Translations under genes and position numbers: made by a program
Assembly (NCBI GenBank): GCA_009746045.1
Contig: RPFO01000080.1
Location: forward strand, 2,066,815-2,130,814
Source of the DNA: Mesostigma viride
Taxonomy: Eukaryota; Streptophyta; Mesostigmatophyceae; Mesostigmatales; Mesostigmataceae
Reading direction: 5' to 3'
Length of the DNA stretch: 64,000 nucleotides
Notes under the pieces: generated by a model
Told to the model about the DNA's origin: nothing
Databases searched by the model: none
The model's input: the letters and a program-made list of their open reading frames with translations, nothing else
Part shown: one piece after another, positions 12,001 to 21,499 of the stretch
How positions within the stretch are numbered: position 1 is the stretch's first letter
Layout of the letters: every line of letters begins with the position of its first letter

Positions 12001-13290
12001 CGATGCGCAGCTGCCAAAACCCGTCCGCACAGTCGATGACGGTGAAACACGTGGCCCCCTGGACACGGTTGAAGATGTCGTCGATCCGCGGTAGAGGATA
12101 CCGGGACTTGACGGTGATGGCGTTCAGCTTCCGGTAATCCGTCACCAGACGCCACTTGCCTCCTGGCTTGGGAACGAGCAGCACGCCCGCTGAGAAGGGG
12201 CTGTTGCTGGGTTCAATGAGCCCAGCGTCGAGCAGTGAAATGAGGATCTTCTTGAGCTCCACCAGCTCGACTGGGCCCATGCGGTACATGGGAGACACGG
12301 TAGGCCGGAACCCTCCTGGAGCTGGACACGGTGCAACACCGATCGATTGGGAGGGAACTGGGGGGTGCGATCCGCAAAAAGGGTAGTGCGCTTCTCCAGG
12401 ACGGCATTGAACCGCGCCAGCTCATCCGGTGTGAATCCGGCACCAATCTCGTTAAGCAGAGCCTGAGTGCTATCCAGGTCTATGCGATACATCGCGTACT
12501 CCTTGCCCTTCCGAAGCTGGCGCGCCAGCGTCTTGCTACTCATCAGGATCTGGGACGCTGGTCGAGGCCCGTCCGCCGAGCGCTCGTGTGTAATGTTATG
12601 GACCTCCGCGGCCTGTGCCCTATACTCGCTGTCAGGGCACCAGAATGAACCATCAGGAAACCAAACTACCCGCCGGCGCACACTGATGTCCACATCCTGC
12701 TTGTCCAGCCAGTCCACTCCAATGATGATGTCGGCAGCGCCCAGCGGCGCAATAGTCGCCACCAGGTCCACCGGCGTGCCCTGCAGCACACCCTTGATGT
12801 CTGCTAGGCCCGGCGATTGGTGTCGCCGACCGTCTGAGTAGGTGACATAGACTGCCGTGGTGTGAGGCCGGGGTACCAGGCCCAGCCGACGCACCAGGGC
12901 CTCGTTGATGAAGGACGTGGAGGCGCCGGTGTCGACCAGGAACTTCACGTCCATGATCGTTTTCTCCTTCAAATACGGATCAAGGACGGTGGGAGGACCA
13001 ATAACCCTCCGCTGAAAAGAAACAGATGCCGCGAATCTCCTTGAGATGCACGCGCCGCCGGTTGGGAGGACGCGTCTGCGGCCACGTTATTGACGTCTAC
13101 CTCTACTCTAGTTGACTCCGCGTCTGGGCTACCATCTGATTTTTCTATCCTATCCCCTACCCCGGGACCCAAGCCCATGGGCAGGGCTACTACTCCCGAG
13201 GAGCGGTGGGACGGGAGGCCGCCTCGCCCGACCACCCGCCCTCTTCCCCCCCTCCTCCTCTTCGTCAGCCCCCTCCTCGTCGTCATACTC
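9060..13290 (-). pseudogene. Ty3-I copy b pol polyprotein (few frameshifts)
   Basis: The best Ty3-I pol. It breaks into large open segments: protease plus linker (about 12972-12142, FLVDTGASTSFI, later ADIIIGVDWLD), RT (12298-11546, VTDYRKLNAITV, YLDDILVYS), then RNase H and integrase in one 558-codon frame (11549-9873: VATDASKVAIGG, VVYSCHTWRHHLLG, TDHRPLTHLL, integrase HHCC with CPSCQIMK, catalytic DFIGPF and FISDRDK). The last segment (9779-9060) has the integrase C-terminus with FLGPYKVL and a chromodomain ending KKTHQLH. Only about three frame breaks separate these. The N-terminal part of the pol frame overlaps the Asp/Glu-rich end of gag in another frame, so frameshifting between gag and pol is likely. 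RT carries an extra block of about 30 residues before YLDD. Confidence 0.92.
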
Positions 13291-15103
13291 GTAGCCAGCC
13301 ACTGCCTGCGTTTGGCCGGAAGAGGAGGACTGTCGCCGCGCCTCCATCTCGTTGACCGCACGCAACACACCCTTGGTAGAGCTGGTCGCGGGTGGTCGCG
13401 GCTGCTGGTACTGCGTCGGGACCTGTCTGGCGTGCTGCAGGCGAGCCGCACGCTCACCCGCGTTGCGGGGTCGGTCCCGAGGACCGGAGGAGTCGGGGCG
13501 GCTGCCGAAGGCCGGGCCGGAGAAACGAACACTGGGTGTCCCCTCTCCTGTCCCACGACTGGCGTTCTTGCCCCGGAGCTTGGGGCAGTCGCGCTTGAGG
13601 TGCCCCACCTCGCTGCACATGAAGCAGCGCGCCTTGCTAGCGTCGATCGCGTTGACGCCAGGTCAGTGTAGCCCTCGTCAGGGTCGTCGAGGTACTCGTC
13701 CTCCTCCTCGCCGGCGAAATCAGTGGAGTACATCTGGTTCACCCGTCGCGGGGGAGCAGGTCTGAAGAAACGGCGCACCGAGGGTGCGCGCCCGCGAGAC
13801 ACCACGTCGGCCACCTGCAGAAGGTATCTCTGGATATTCAGGATGTCCCACTCCTTCCAGGGGACCTCAGCGTAGTGTTTGAATACCTCGTCCTGCAGCT
13901 CGGGGCTGAGCGCCTCGATGAATCTGATCTTGTACTCGTACCAGGTCATGTCGGTTAGATAAGCGGCGCTGGACTCAAACTTGGACAGAAACTCGCGATA
14001 TGGGGTGGTCCCCTGGCGCAGCTTGCCGAAAGCGATCCGCTCGTGGAGCTCCGCGTCTGGGGGTATCAGCTTGCGGCGCACCCGGTCCATCAGCTCCTCC
14101 ACGGTTTGCGGGTATGACTGGGATGCGATGCTCTCACAGTTCAGGATGCTCACCACCGAGGGGTCCATGCAGGTGTTGACCACATGTGGGATCAAATCAC
14201 AGGTGGCCAGTTCCCAGCTGTTGTGATTGCACCAAACGGTATACTGCTGTTGCCACATGCGTCCCCATTCGTCGACCTCTCGCGGTTTCATATCCGCGTG
14301 CAGCTTGGGTACATTCTTGAAGGTAGGCATCGGTGGGGCCTTTATCGTGTTAAGCTTAGGCCCACCGACCTCTCTGTAGGAGATGGAGCCGAATGCTGGA
14401 GGCTGCGACCGCGGGAGAGATCCGGATCTGTCCGGTGTGCCGTGTGTCCGGCGCACCTGTACCGACGAGGGGTGTTCGTACCCCGGGTCATCCAGTGCCA
14501 CCCTGCTGAAATTCAGGTTACCGACGGCCGCGGGCGAAGGGACCACGCTACTGTCAAGCGCCCGTAGACGCTGCGGTTGAGGTGCCGGGCGCTGGGCTGG
14601 CGGTGAGTCTCCTCGTCGCGGGTGGTGACACTGCTCCGGGTCTCCCCTGGGCTGGTCCGTGGTCTATGAGAACCAACGGGCGGGCCCTGCGTGACAGATC
14701 CCTCGTCCGCCTCGTTAGTCCCTTCCAGGTCATCGAACTCGCCATCTGCCCCTGGGGCCTCCCCTTCCTCGTCCGAATACCATAGCGCCGTGGGTAACAG
14801 GGACGTGCTGCCGAAGGACACTCTGCGTCTGCCCCGGTGTGGGGGCCCGGTGGAGGTCTCTGGGGCCGCCCCCGACCTGCCCAAGGATGCGTTGGCCGCC
14901 CGGTGACTGGCTGCTGCTGGCGGTAGTGCAGGGTATCTCCATTATCGTCTCCCTGCTGCTCTGGATCCGGTGGTAGCCATTGTGGTCTCGTCTGGGGTTG
15001 TTGCTGCTGCATCCGGGGTTGCTGCTGTTGCCATTGCTGCTGTGGTGACCGTTGCTGCTGCTGATGCTGCTGCTGCTGTTGCTGCTGCTGCGGTTGCTGC
15101 TGC

Positions 15104-15135
<32 letters not shown>

Positions 15136-15447
15136 TTGCTGCTGCTGCTGTTGCTCTTGGAGTCTCTCTCGGTCGTTCCTGTCATCTCCCTGCCTGGGTA
15201 AGGCGTCTATATTGTCCCCATCCGCTGGGAACCTAGGGTTCTGGTCTCTGGATCGTGGGGAGCCTTCCGCAGGTCTCTCCATGACCTCACCTGTATCTGT
15301 CCCTGCTTGGACGTGCAGTGGAACCTCTATACCCTCTGTACCGTGCTCGTGGTTGTCTACCGGTTCTACCTCTGTATTCTCTAGATCTCGTTCTCTAGTC
15401 TCTTCCTCTGTATCTCTGGCGTTCCTTGTTTGGGACCGTGTGGGCAT
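13150..15447 (-). pseudogene. Ty3-I copy b gag (polyglutamine N-terminus, CCHC knuckle), frameshifted
   Basis: Gag forms the particle and packages RNA. Frame 1 starts at ATG 15447 (MPTRSQTRNARDTEEE), is acidic, then has a long polyglutamine tract from the CTG/TTG-rich stretch at about 15050-15160. The main capsid-like part lies in the 14546 frame (NVPKLHADMKPREVDEW; VEELMDRVRRKLIPPDAEL; FLSKFESSAAYLTD). The same order occurs in Ty3-II gag (KLDVK..., VAELFKRLENHLVPPDADW, YMKEFDAQMVRIRD). After an indel near 13650 the zinc knuckle CFMCSEVGHLKRDC (C-x2-C-x4-H-x4-C) follows, then an acidic tail (DDEEGADEEEEGG) and a stop at 13150. At least two indels (near 14550-14700 and 13650) break the frame. 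Confidence 0.85.
15050..15160 (-). repeat. CAG/CAA trinucleotide tract coding polyglutamine in gag
   Basis: On the plus strand a run of CTG and TTG. On the coding minus strand it reads as CAG and CAA, giving a run of about 30 glutamines with a few interruptions. Confidence 0.9.
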
Positions 15448-15619
15448 GGTGCTCGTACCGGTACCTTACACTGCAGGCAACACCTCCCCAGGAAGGAAGA
15501 GAGAGCAAGGGAGAGAGAGCAACCACGTGCTATAGAGCTATAACTATAGAGCCTAATACTACTCCCTAGTAATGGTCTCCTCTACTGCTTGCTAGGGCCA
15601 ATGGTCAACTGAGAGAAAG

Positions 15620-15922
15620 TCACTGTAACTGCTGTCCCCTCCCCCTGACTGCTGAGTGTGGGTGGCTTGGAGCATTCACGTGTGATGTGCATCCCCTCAG
15701 GCAATGGCATGTGTTCCCTATAACAAACCTATCTGCATCTGTAATGTTATCAAACCCTTTCCACTTAGCACTAGAGCCTTGGGACAATATCTTATCTTTA
15801 ATATGCTCCTCACAAGTCTTCCAGCTGTAGAATATAGCAGGTCTACCCTTATCCCCGTCGTGAGCTACTGCGTAGTAAGGAAATCCAGACTGTCCACCCT
15901 TGTTTATTTTACGTCGTGGCAT
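15620..15922 (-). CDS. Ty3-I ORF0, RNase H1-N/viroplasmin-like small protein
   Basis: A 100-codon ORF with ATG at 15922, between the 5' LTR leader and gag. Residues about 13-68 match the pattern of the RNase H1 N-terminal hybrid-binding fold, also called the viroplasmin-like domain: an aromatic YYAV strand, a spacer, IFYSW with a Cys two residues on, then a Lys-Gly-Phe turn and an Ala-containing helix (TDADRFV). In RNase H1 this domain binds RNA/DNA hybrids; a related domain occurs in caulimovirus inclusion-body proteins. The Ty3-II element carries an ORF with the same motif at the same place (43362-43754), which argues it is a real element gene. The role here is inferred: nucleic-acid binding, or help in reverse transcription or translation. 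The tail after residue 70 is low complexity and may be out of frame. Confidence 0.65.
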   Translation of the reverse strand: MPRRKINKGGQSGFPYYAVAHDGDKGRPAIFYSWKTCEEHIKDKILSQGSSAKWKGFDNITDADRFVIGNTCHCLRGCTSHVNAPSHPHSAVRGRGQQLQ

Positions 15923-16668
15923 GTTACATCATAGTCTGGCAGCGGCTTGCAAGCAGGAGAGAAAGGGGAAACCCAGGCTACCTCTAATGCAGTGACCTTA
16001 AACAAACGAGGAGAGAGCACGGAGTATAGCACAGCACACGCCCGAGCCTTCCGCAGGAACGGGCTATACGCACACACGGAGGTAAACACCGTCAACACAG
16101 TCGGCAACAGCCAGACGGTATCCACCCCCACGACCCCTTGCAGGTCAAACAACGAATGGCCGTCTCCGCGACGTCCATGGGCACCAACAACATTTACAAC
16201 CTATAGAGGGCACAACATATAACATAAACCCCCTACGCGCGCGTTCCCGGAAAGAGAGCAAGCTCGCCAGCTAGCCTTCAGCAGGCATAGCTTTGTAAAG
16301 AAAGAATTCTAACTAGGGGACGTACCATCTTCGATGACGTTAAACCCTCCTGAGCTGGCCGCCACCCGGTGTCGTTGAAGGCAAGCCCTGGCCGCCACTA
16401 GGTGTCGTTGAAAACAGGAGAGCTGAACGCTATCGTTGACAGCACCTCACCACAGGACTATTGCTAGCCCCGCCGAGTATCCCAGACTGGCCGCTTGCTG
16501 CCTAGGTCGTCGTTGAATCCCTTTACGGGCTGGCCGCCGGCCTGACAGCAATCGTTGAATTCCGGAACCTCTACCTACGCCAAGCTTCGTCTTGGTATCC
16601 TAATTGGCTCACTAACCCTCTCCGCGAGAGTTAGCTAACCTTTCCAGCACATTTCCTCCGATAACCAG
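15923..16668 (-). other. Ty3-I 5' leader
   Basis: About 746 bp between the 5' LTR and ORF0 with no convincing protein. In 16350-16560 the heptamer TCGTTGA recurs five times (near 16371, 16403, 16432, 16508 and 16552), twice preceded by a CTGGCCGCCAC(C/T)(C/A)GGTG-type block. These short direct repeats could be packaging or regulatory signals; that is inference. Confidence 0.5.
16652..16667 (-). promoter_or_regulatory. Candidate primer binding site of Ty3-I
   Basis: On the minus strand, one base beyond the LTR end, the sequence reads TGGTTATCGGAGGAAA. A TGG start matches the CCA end of a tRNA. The priming tRNA cannot be named from sequence alone. Ty3-II has TGGACTCGGAGG at the same place and with the same one-base spacer. 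Confidence 0.5.
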
Positions 16669-17252
16669 TGTTACGTCCCTGCCCAGACACACCTAGCCTG
16701 AGCTACGTAGCGAAAGACCCTTCTTGCCGGAATTAGGAATAATTCAAGATAGCCTAAAGTAGGTTGCGCTTCACGACGTGAGTCGTGAGATATCTGGCAT
16801 CACGGCTTAATGCCAAGCTAATTAATTCACACTTATATTGGCTAGCAATACCAATTACAAATGGATAATGCCCCGGGCTCAATGTGTAGGCGTATTCGCA
16901 CTTATCATTCATTAAACCAAGAGGACGAGACTCTCGTCCTCGGACCAATTTAACCTAGGTTGGTTGCGGCGCAGATACACGCCAATTTCCCTAGAATAAT
17001 CCGAGTCACTCAATCCACGTAGGATCCGGGCCGACATCGACCCTCAACTATAGGATCCACGCCTAGAACTACTGACGGACTCAGTACAGGCGCGGCGCCA
17101 CAGCGCCGGCCCCTAAAAGGACAACCTAGGACCAAAATAACTAGTCCAATTCACACAATAGCCAAGGTCCATAAAACCCAAGTCCAATAGACCAAACGGC
17201 CTTAGTAATTTATTCCAGTGTTACGTCCGGCCAAAAGGGCAGGGACGTAACA
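16669..17252 (-). repeat. 5' LTR of Ty3-I (584 bp)
   Basis: Bounded by TGTTACGTCCCTGCCC (16669 on) and its complement GGGCAGGGACGTAACA (to 17252), the inverted ends expected of an LTR. It is next to the leader, ORF0 and gag in the right orientation. To its right Ty3-II pol sequence resumes at 17253. Near the 5' edge (17219-17252) the terminus is echoed as a short TGTTACGTCC...GGACGTAACA inverted pair. It could be a solo LTR, but a TGG primer site follows at the correct end. Confidence 0.75.
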
Positions 17253-18681
17253 GCACCCTTGCAAATTTGTAGGTGGATTTTTGTATGTGCAGGTAGCAGA
17301 TTCTCCCCCTCAATGGCGCCTGTATGTCCCTCCTATCTGTCGCTCCTCCTTGCTCTTTGAGTTGCATGACTTAGCTGCTCATCAGGGCGGTAAACGGGTA
17401 CGGGACCTAGTAACCCGCTCTTACTACTGGCCTTCCCTTTTAAAGGATGTAGATGAGTATGTTAGAACCTGTCAATCTTGCCAGGAGATGAAACCCAACA
17501 ATGTAGGACAGATAGCAGAGCCTAGGACCTTACCTGATCCCATCATGCCGTGGGACTCCATTATGATGGATTTTGTAGGACCTTTTAGGAAGAATGATAG
17601 AGGTAACGCCCAGATCCTTGTTTTCGTAGATCGCTTTACTCGTATGTGTCATCTCGTGCCGTGTCCTTTAGAACTCACCGCACGCGATTGCGCACGCCTA
17701 TACCTTAATAACGTATATAGATATCATGGGTTGAGTAGGCAGTTTATTAGTGATAAAGATAAGTTATTTACTTCTGATTTTTGGCAGCAGTTCTTCGCTG
17801 CTATCGGTACCAAGGTCACCTTCGGTACTGCCTACCACTCCTCCTCGTCTCATTTAGTAGAACGTTTGAACAGGGTAGTGGAAGAAGCTCTGCGGCACTA
17901 TGTGAATGGCTCTGGGAGTGATTGGGAGGATTATCTATGTCTGGTAGAGTTTTCCCTTAACAACTGCCCTCAGGCTGCGCATGGTTATACGCCCTTCTTC
18001 CTAGATACCGGTAGACAACCTCTTACCCCTACCTCTCTCTTAGCTAGTCCTTTAAGGGACAAGGATGATGTGTCCCGGGATACTGTAGAAGGTGTGCAGG
18101 CGTTATTAGATAAGATGAAGAATGCACACGACAACGCTATTGCAGGGTACCATAGGGCCCAGGCCAAATACCTTGCTAGGTTGCGTGCCTCATTAGATAG
18201 AAGAGCACCTGAGATAGAAATAGGAGATTTAGTCTTAGTAGAAGGCCCCCGTGTTGGCCGATTCGCTCATAAGTTCGAAGCTGAACTGAAAGTGAAACTT
18301 AGGCCCGCCTTCTTAGGACCCTTCCGTGTGTTGTCTAGAGTAGGTAATTTTCTGTATGAGATAGATATTCCTACCTCTTGGCAGACCCACTCGCGCACCT
18401 TTCATAGAAGCCAGCTGAAGCTCTATCACCAGAGCACGTTCGCTGGTAGAGAATTAGCCCCTGCCCCTTTAGAGCATAATCCTGATACTGGTGAGGTAGA
18501 GGACGAGGTAGAGGGTATCGTGGCCCATAGGGATATCAAAAAGGGCCGCGGTACCCAGCGCCAGTATAAGGTGAAGTGGATGTATGCTCGTAGTGAGGTA
18601 GATAAGGTCTGGTATACGGAGAGTGAACTAGATGGGTGTAGTCGCCTGCTGCAGGAGTATAAAACCCTGCATAAGCTCTAG
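17253..18681 (+). pseudogene. Ty3-II copy a pol, integrase and chromodomain end
   Basis: Open to the stop at 18681, ending TLHKL. It contains the integrase zinc finger (LHDLAAHQ...CQSCQEMK), catalytic region MMDFVGPF, FISDKDKLF, VERLNRVVEEAL, the GPF module (FLGPFRVLSRV) and a chromodomain (RQYKVKWMYARSEVDKVWY). Protease, RT and RNase H are absent because the Ty3-I LTR interrupts the gene just before this point. Homologous to 36596-38122 on the minus strand. Confidence 0.93.
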
Positions 18682-18757
18682 TTGTAGATCTTCTCCTCTC
18701 TTATGTTATGTCTGCTGTCGACGGGTGGTTGGTTGTCCCCTCCCCTCCGCAGCCGTC

Positions 18758-19535
18758 ATGTCAGAGCCTACCCCTCCGGCTGAGAGCTCGCTGCCGTCCC
18801 CGCCCCCACCGGACCCTGAGCTGTATTTCGAGGCCCTTCCGGGCCGCTGGGTGTCACGGTCCAGTTATCCGGGTGGCGTTGTGCAGCCGGCCCTCCAGGC
18901 CCAACATGCGAGTTTAGTCAGGGCGGCTCTTTACGGGGTCTCGTGGTACGGCCCGTCCCCTGATGAACCGCACCAGCTTGTTTTGCACGCGTTCGACGAT
19001 GCCGGGCGCCACGTACAGCACGGTCCTTCAGCCCATCCTAGAGTGGGATGCCCGTCGTCCAGCGCCCATCCCGGGCCAGGGTCTGGACTCCCGGGGTCAT
19101 CCTCCTCCCCGGGATAGCGACTACCTCGAGACGTTCGGGTCGCGACAGTGTGCCCGTCGGTGGCGCTCCCGGGAGATTCGGCATATCCGTTTGTGGCCGT
19201 CCAACGTGGAGCCCCTGGTAGATCTGTTTTTCCCGACGGGTTTGCGCCCTCGGATCCGGTACCATCGCCTCCTCCTGCGGGCCCTCTGTTTGATCGCGGT
19301 AGAGCCTTTCCTTCGCCTCTTTGCCTGTGGCTTCCTGGACTGGGCCCGTGGCCAGGTCGTTCTTACGCAGCATAGGTATTACTGGGCCTTCCTGGGTCTT
19401 TTTCCTGACGGCGTGTGGGCCGATGTTTTCCTCACTGTAGATAGGCACGACAATGCTGAGGATGTGGCTCACTACCAGGCGTACCTGGATGTCCTGCTGG
19501 CCTCCCGTGGTACTTACCAGACGGATGGCCGTTAG
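18758..19535 (+). pseudogene. Ty3-II ORF3 with internal deletion, copy a
   Basis: Starts at ATG 18758 (MSEPTPPAESSLPSPPPP), 77 bp after pol. At about 19000 the sequence jumps from the N-terminal part (HAFDDAG) to the C-terminal part (YSTVLQPILEWDARR, in another frame). About 1.5 kb present in copy c (roughly 34735-36279) is missing. Both breakpoints share TGCCGG, consistent with a microhomology deletion. The C-terminal domain (FFPTGLRPRIRYHRLLLRAL, ending GTYQTDGR) is otherwise well kept. Confidence 0.75.
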
Positions 19536-19897
19536 ATAGAGGGCCTTAGGCCCGACCTGAGGGTGTTGTCCCTCCGGTATATAGAGTCGCCCTCATATTC
19601 TGGCCAGTTGGTTGGCTGTTCTTGGTCCTTAGTACTGATGTGTTTACTCTGTGTGTCCTGCCCAGTGCCGTCCCCCCCCGGCAAGGACTCCGTTCTAGGC
19701 AGTTAGGGGAACCTCCCACCAGGCTTGGTGCTGCATGGCTAACCCTACACCACCCGGCGTGGTGGTGGAGAGCGTGTGAACTATTGGTGCTTTGCATCTG
19801 GGATGGTCTATCGATTGTGTTGGTGTGTGCTGGGTGCATTAGGTTTTTCCTACCCCTTTCGGTTTCCTCCCTGTGTGTAGGGAGAGGGCTCCCTACC

Positions 19898-19914
19898 TTT
19901 TGTGGGGGGGGAGG
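19898..19914 (+). promoter_or_regulatory. Polypurine tract of Ty3-II copy a
   Basis: TTTTGTGGGGGGGGAGG directly precedes the LTR start TGTTACG. Plus-strand DNA synthesis is primed from such tracts. Copy c has the identical tract at 33836-33852. Confidence 0.85.
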
Positions 19915-20494
19915 TGTTACGTCGCGTAACAATTCGTTGTAGTTACGGACGTAAATTAGGTCCTTGGCCTCGGCTGTTCGGCTAGGTTTACGTGTAGTTC
20001 TAGTTGGGACATGATTGTCCTTGTAACAGTACCGTGGTATATTCAGTTGGGTGCCTTTGGGCGCCGCGCCGCGTACTTTATTAGTGGTCCTTATCCTTCG
20101 GTAGAAAGTAGTGGACCGGCGTGCATCTGTGCACCGGCCTGTGTTTCTGTGTTTCGGCAGGCGAGGGCCAGGTCGGCCCGAGCCTGTTGGACCGTTGGTG
20201 ACCATTTATGCACGTTCCACTCCTTGTGTGGTCACTCGGCGTGTGTTAAATGAATTAACACATATAGGCTTGGGTCACGGCAGTGTAGTTGTGTTTCCTT
20301 CCTCTATTCCTGGAATAAACGGGTTCGGATAAATGGTTGTATGGCGTATTACAGTAGTACTTACGTTAATGCATTGAGATCTTCATCGTCTCGTTCGTCT
20401 TTCGCTAGGGGTGTAGCTAGAGGTGGCCTCACTAGTTTAGGTAGCATCAGGACAGGTAGAGGTAGAGGTGGAGGTAGAGGCCTGCGGCGTAACA
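19915..20494 (+). repeat. Ty3-II LTR (580 bp)
   Basis: Begins TGTTACGTCGCGTAACA and ends GGCGTAACA. Homologous to the 571-bp LTRs of copy c. It is the 3' LTR of copy a and sits immediately upstream of a Ty3-II gag leader, so it may also be the 5' LTR of the next element. Confidence 0.9.
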
Positions 20495-20614
20495 ATTTTA
20501 CTTGCTTTCCTTGCTTAGGACATTCAAGGTTTTTCCTTTTGCCTTCCTTGCTTTAATTTAGGTTTCTATCCTTCTTCCTAGGGCAATTTTCATTGTTTTT
20601 CCTCATAATTAAAC

Positions 20615-20652
20615 ATGGATCCAGTGGGTGGAGAGATGTCACCTATACCTAC
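20615..20652 (+). pseudogene. Ty3-II copy b gag, first exon-like piece (interrupted)
   Basis: ATGGATCCAGTGGGTGGAG encodes MDPVGGEMSPIPT, matching the gag start MDPVGGDMSPIPT of copy c (ATG at 43270). Copia-I inserts after CCTAC at 20652, and the coding sequence continues at 28315. Confidence 0.85.
20648..20652. repeat. Target site duplication of Copia-I (left)
   Basis: CCTAC, matched by CCTAC at 28310-28314 just outside the right LTR. Confidence 0.9.
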
Positions 20653-21125
20653 AGTTAGAATGCGGTGGGATATATTGCTTGAGAACACTGAAAGCTGTGA
20701 GCAATGAATTGCTTGGTTCATTAGAAAATAGGTTTACCCTTTATCAACGTTCCTCTCACCGGCTGCGCCGCCAGTGACCGTTGGGTGCAGACCGTTGGCC
20801 CGAGGCCGCACGATGACAGGTAGCTGCCTAGTCACTGCATCGTGCGATCACAAATCAATGCACGCTGCAGTACGGTCCCTATCTAGGATACTCTAGTACC
20901 GTCCAATGACAGGACACTACGTATACTGGGTACTGACATCTGTCACGTACCTCAGTACCCAAAGTACCTATCTAGGGAAACGTATGCGACTCGACTAGCA
21001 TCCCTATCTGCATAGCCCACGTGGTATTTATATTCACATACCAACGTGGGTTTACAAGGCTTATTCATACGTTGTATTCACAATGCCTTTGAGACTTAGT
21101 CTACAGCAAAGCATGGAGACTAACT
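20653..21125 (-). repeat. Copia-I 3' LTR (473 bp)
   Basis: Ends AGTTAG and CTAACT. It carries the same CACGTGG...ATTTATA...CCAACGTGG hairpin block as the other LTR (about 21019-21053). No strong polypurine tract precedes it in element orientation. Confidence 0.92.
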
Positions 21126-21499
21126 CCAGTATTGTTTTATTATTTATTTCTTAATGCAGGTCTGCACCCCCAACATTATTGTTATTGTTTTTAAGTTGAT
21201 TAGGGGTACAAAAGAGACATGGCTGGTTGAGCCAGGTTGGTTACAGCTGGCTGTTCTGGCCAGGTGTTATATTGCACATTAAATAAGGTGTACACAGCTG
21301 GCTGGTTTGGCCAGGTACTGAAGCACACATTAAGTAAATGGATACAAAGCTTGTGTCCTCAAGCTGCAAATGGATACAAATCTGACCTAGCCAGCACTCA
21401 CACCCCACAACGAATGTGTTGAATTTTATGGCGCCCAGCAGCTATCGCTGTGGTAAGGGGGTGTGGTGGTTGTGTACTGTGCTATGGCCAGTCATTTAT
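21126..21499. other. Copia-I 3' untranslated region
   Basis: Between the RNase H stop and the 3' LTR. A 16-bp phrase GGTACACAGCTGGCTGG-like / CAGCTGGCTGTTCTGGCCAGGT recurs near 21240 and 21295. No ORF of note. Confidence 0.5.

Larger units (their letters stand above)
7159..17252 (-). mobile_element. Ty3/gypsy chromovirus Ty3-I, copy b
   Basis: Minus-strand element with, in element order: 5' LTR (17252 to 16669), leader, ORF0, gag, pol, ORF3 and a tandem-repeat 3' region. The 3' LTR is not found in the window; it may lie in the gap or be lost. The 5' LTR abuts Ty3-II pol sequence at 17253, so this element inserted into an older Ty3-II. The expected target duplication there would be GCACC (17253-17257), but the partner side is not visible. 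Confidence 0.85.
17253..20494 (+). mobile_element. Ty3-II copy a, 5'-truncated
   Basis: Plus-strand remnant of a second chromovirus family: integrase and chromodomain, an ORF3 with internal deletion, polypurine tract and LTR. Its upstream part is cut off by the Ty3-I LTR. It matches the full-length Ty3-II at 33265-44839 in inverse orientation; for example 17281-18681 equals the C-terminal 466 codons of that pol with very few changes. Confidence 0.9.

Noticed and set aside
1-14550. The 7-kb duplication as a simple assembly artefact
   Set aside because: The two copies differ by scattered substitutions and indels and are followed by different sequence, and copy b has an LTR junction with other DNA. 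They look like two element copies, although the gap means the distance between them is unknown.
15947-16222. Plus-strand 91-codon ORF and minus-strand 82-codon hydrophobic ORF in the Ty3-I leader
   Set aside because: They overlap each other, lack a recognisable domain, and have no counterpart in Ty3-II.
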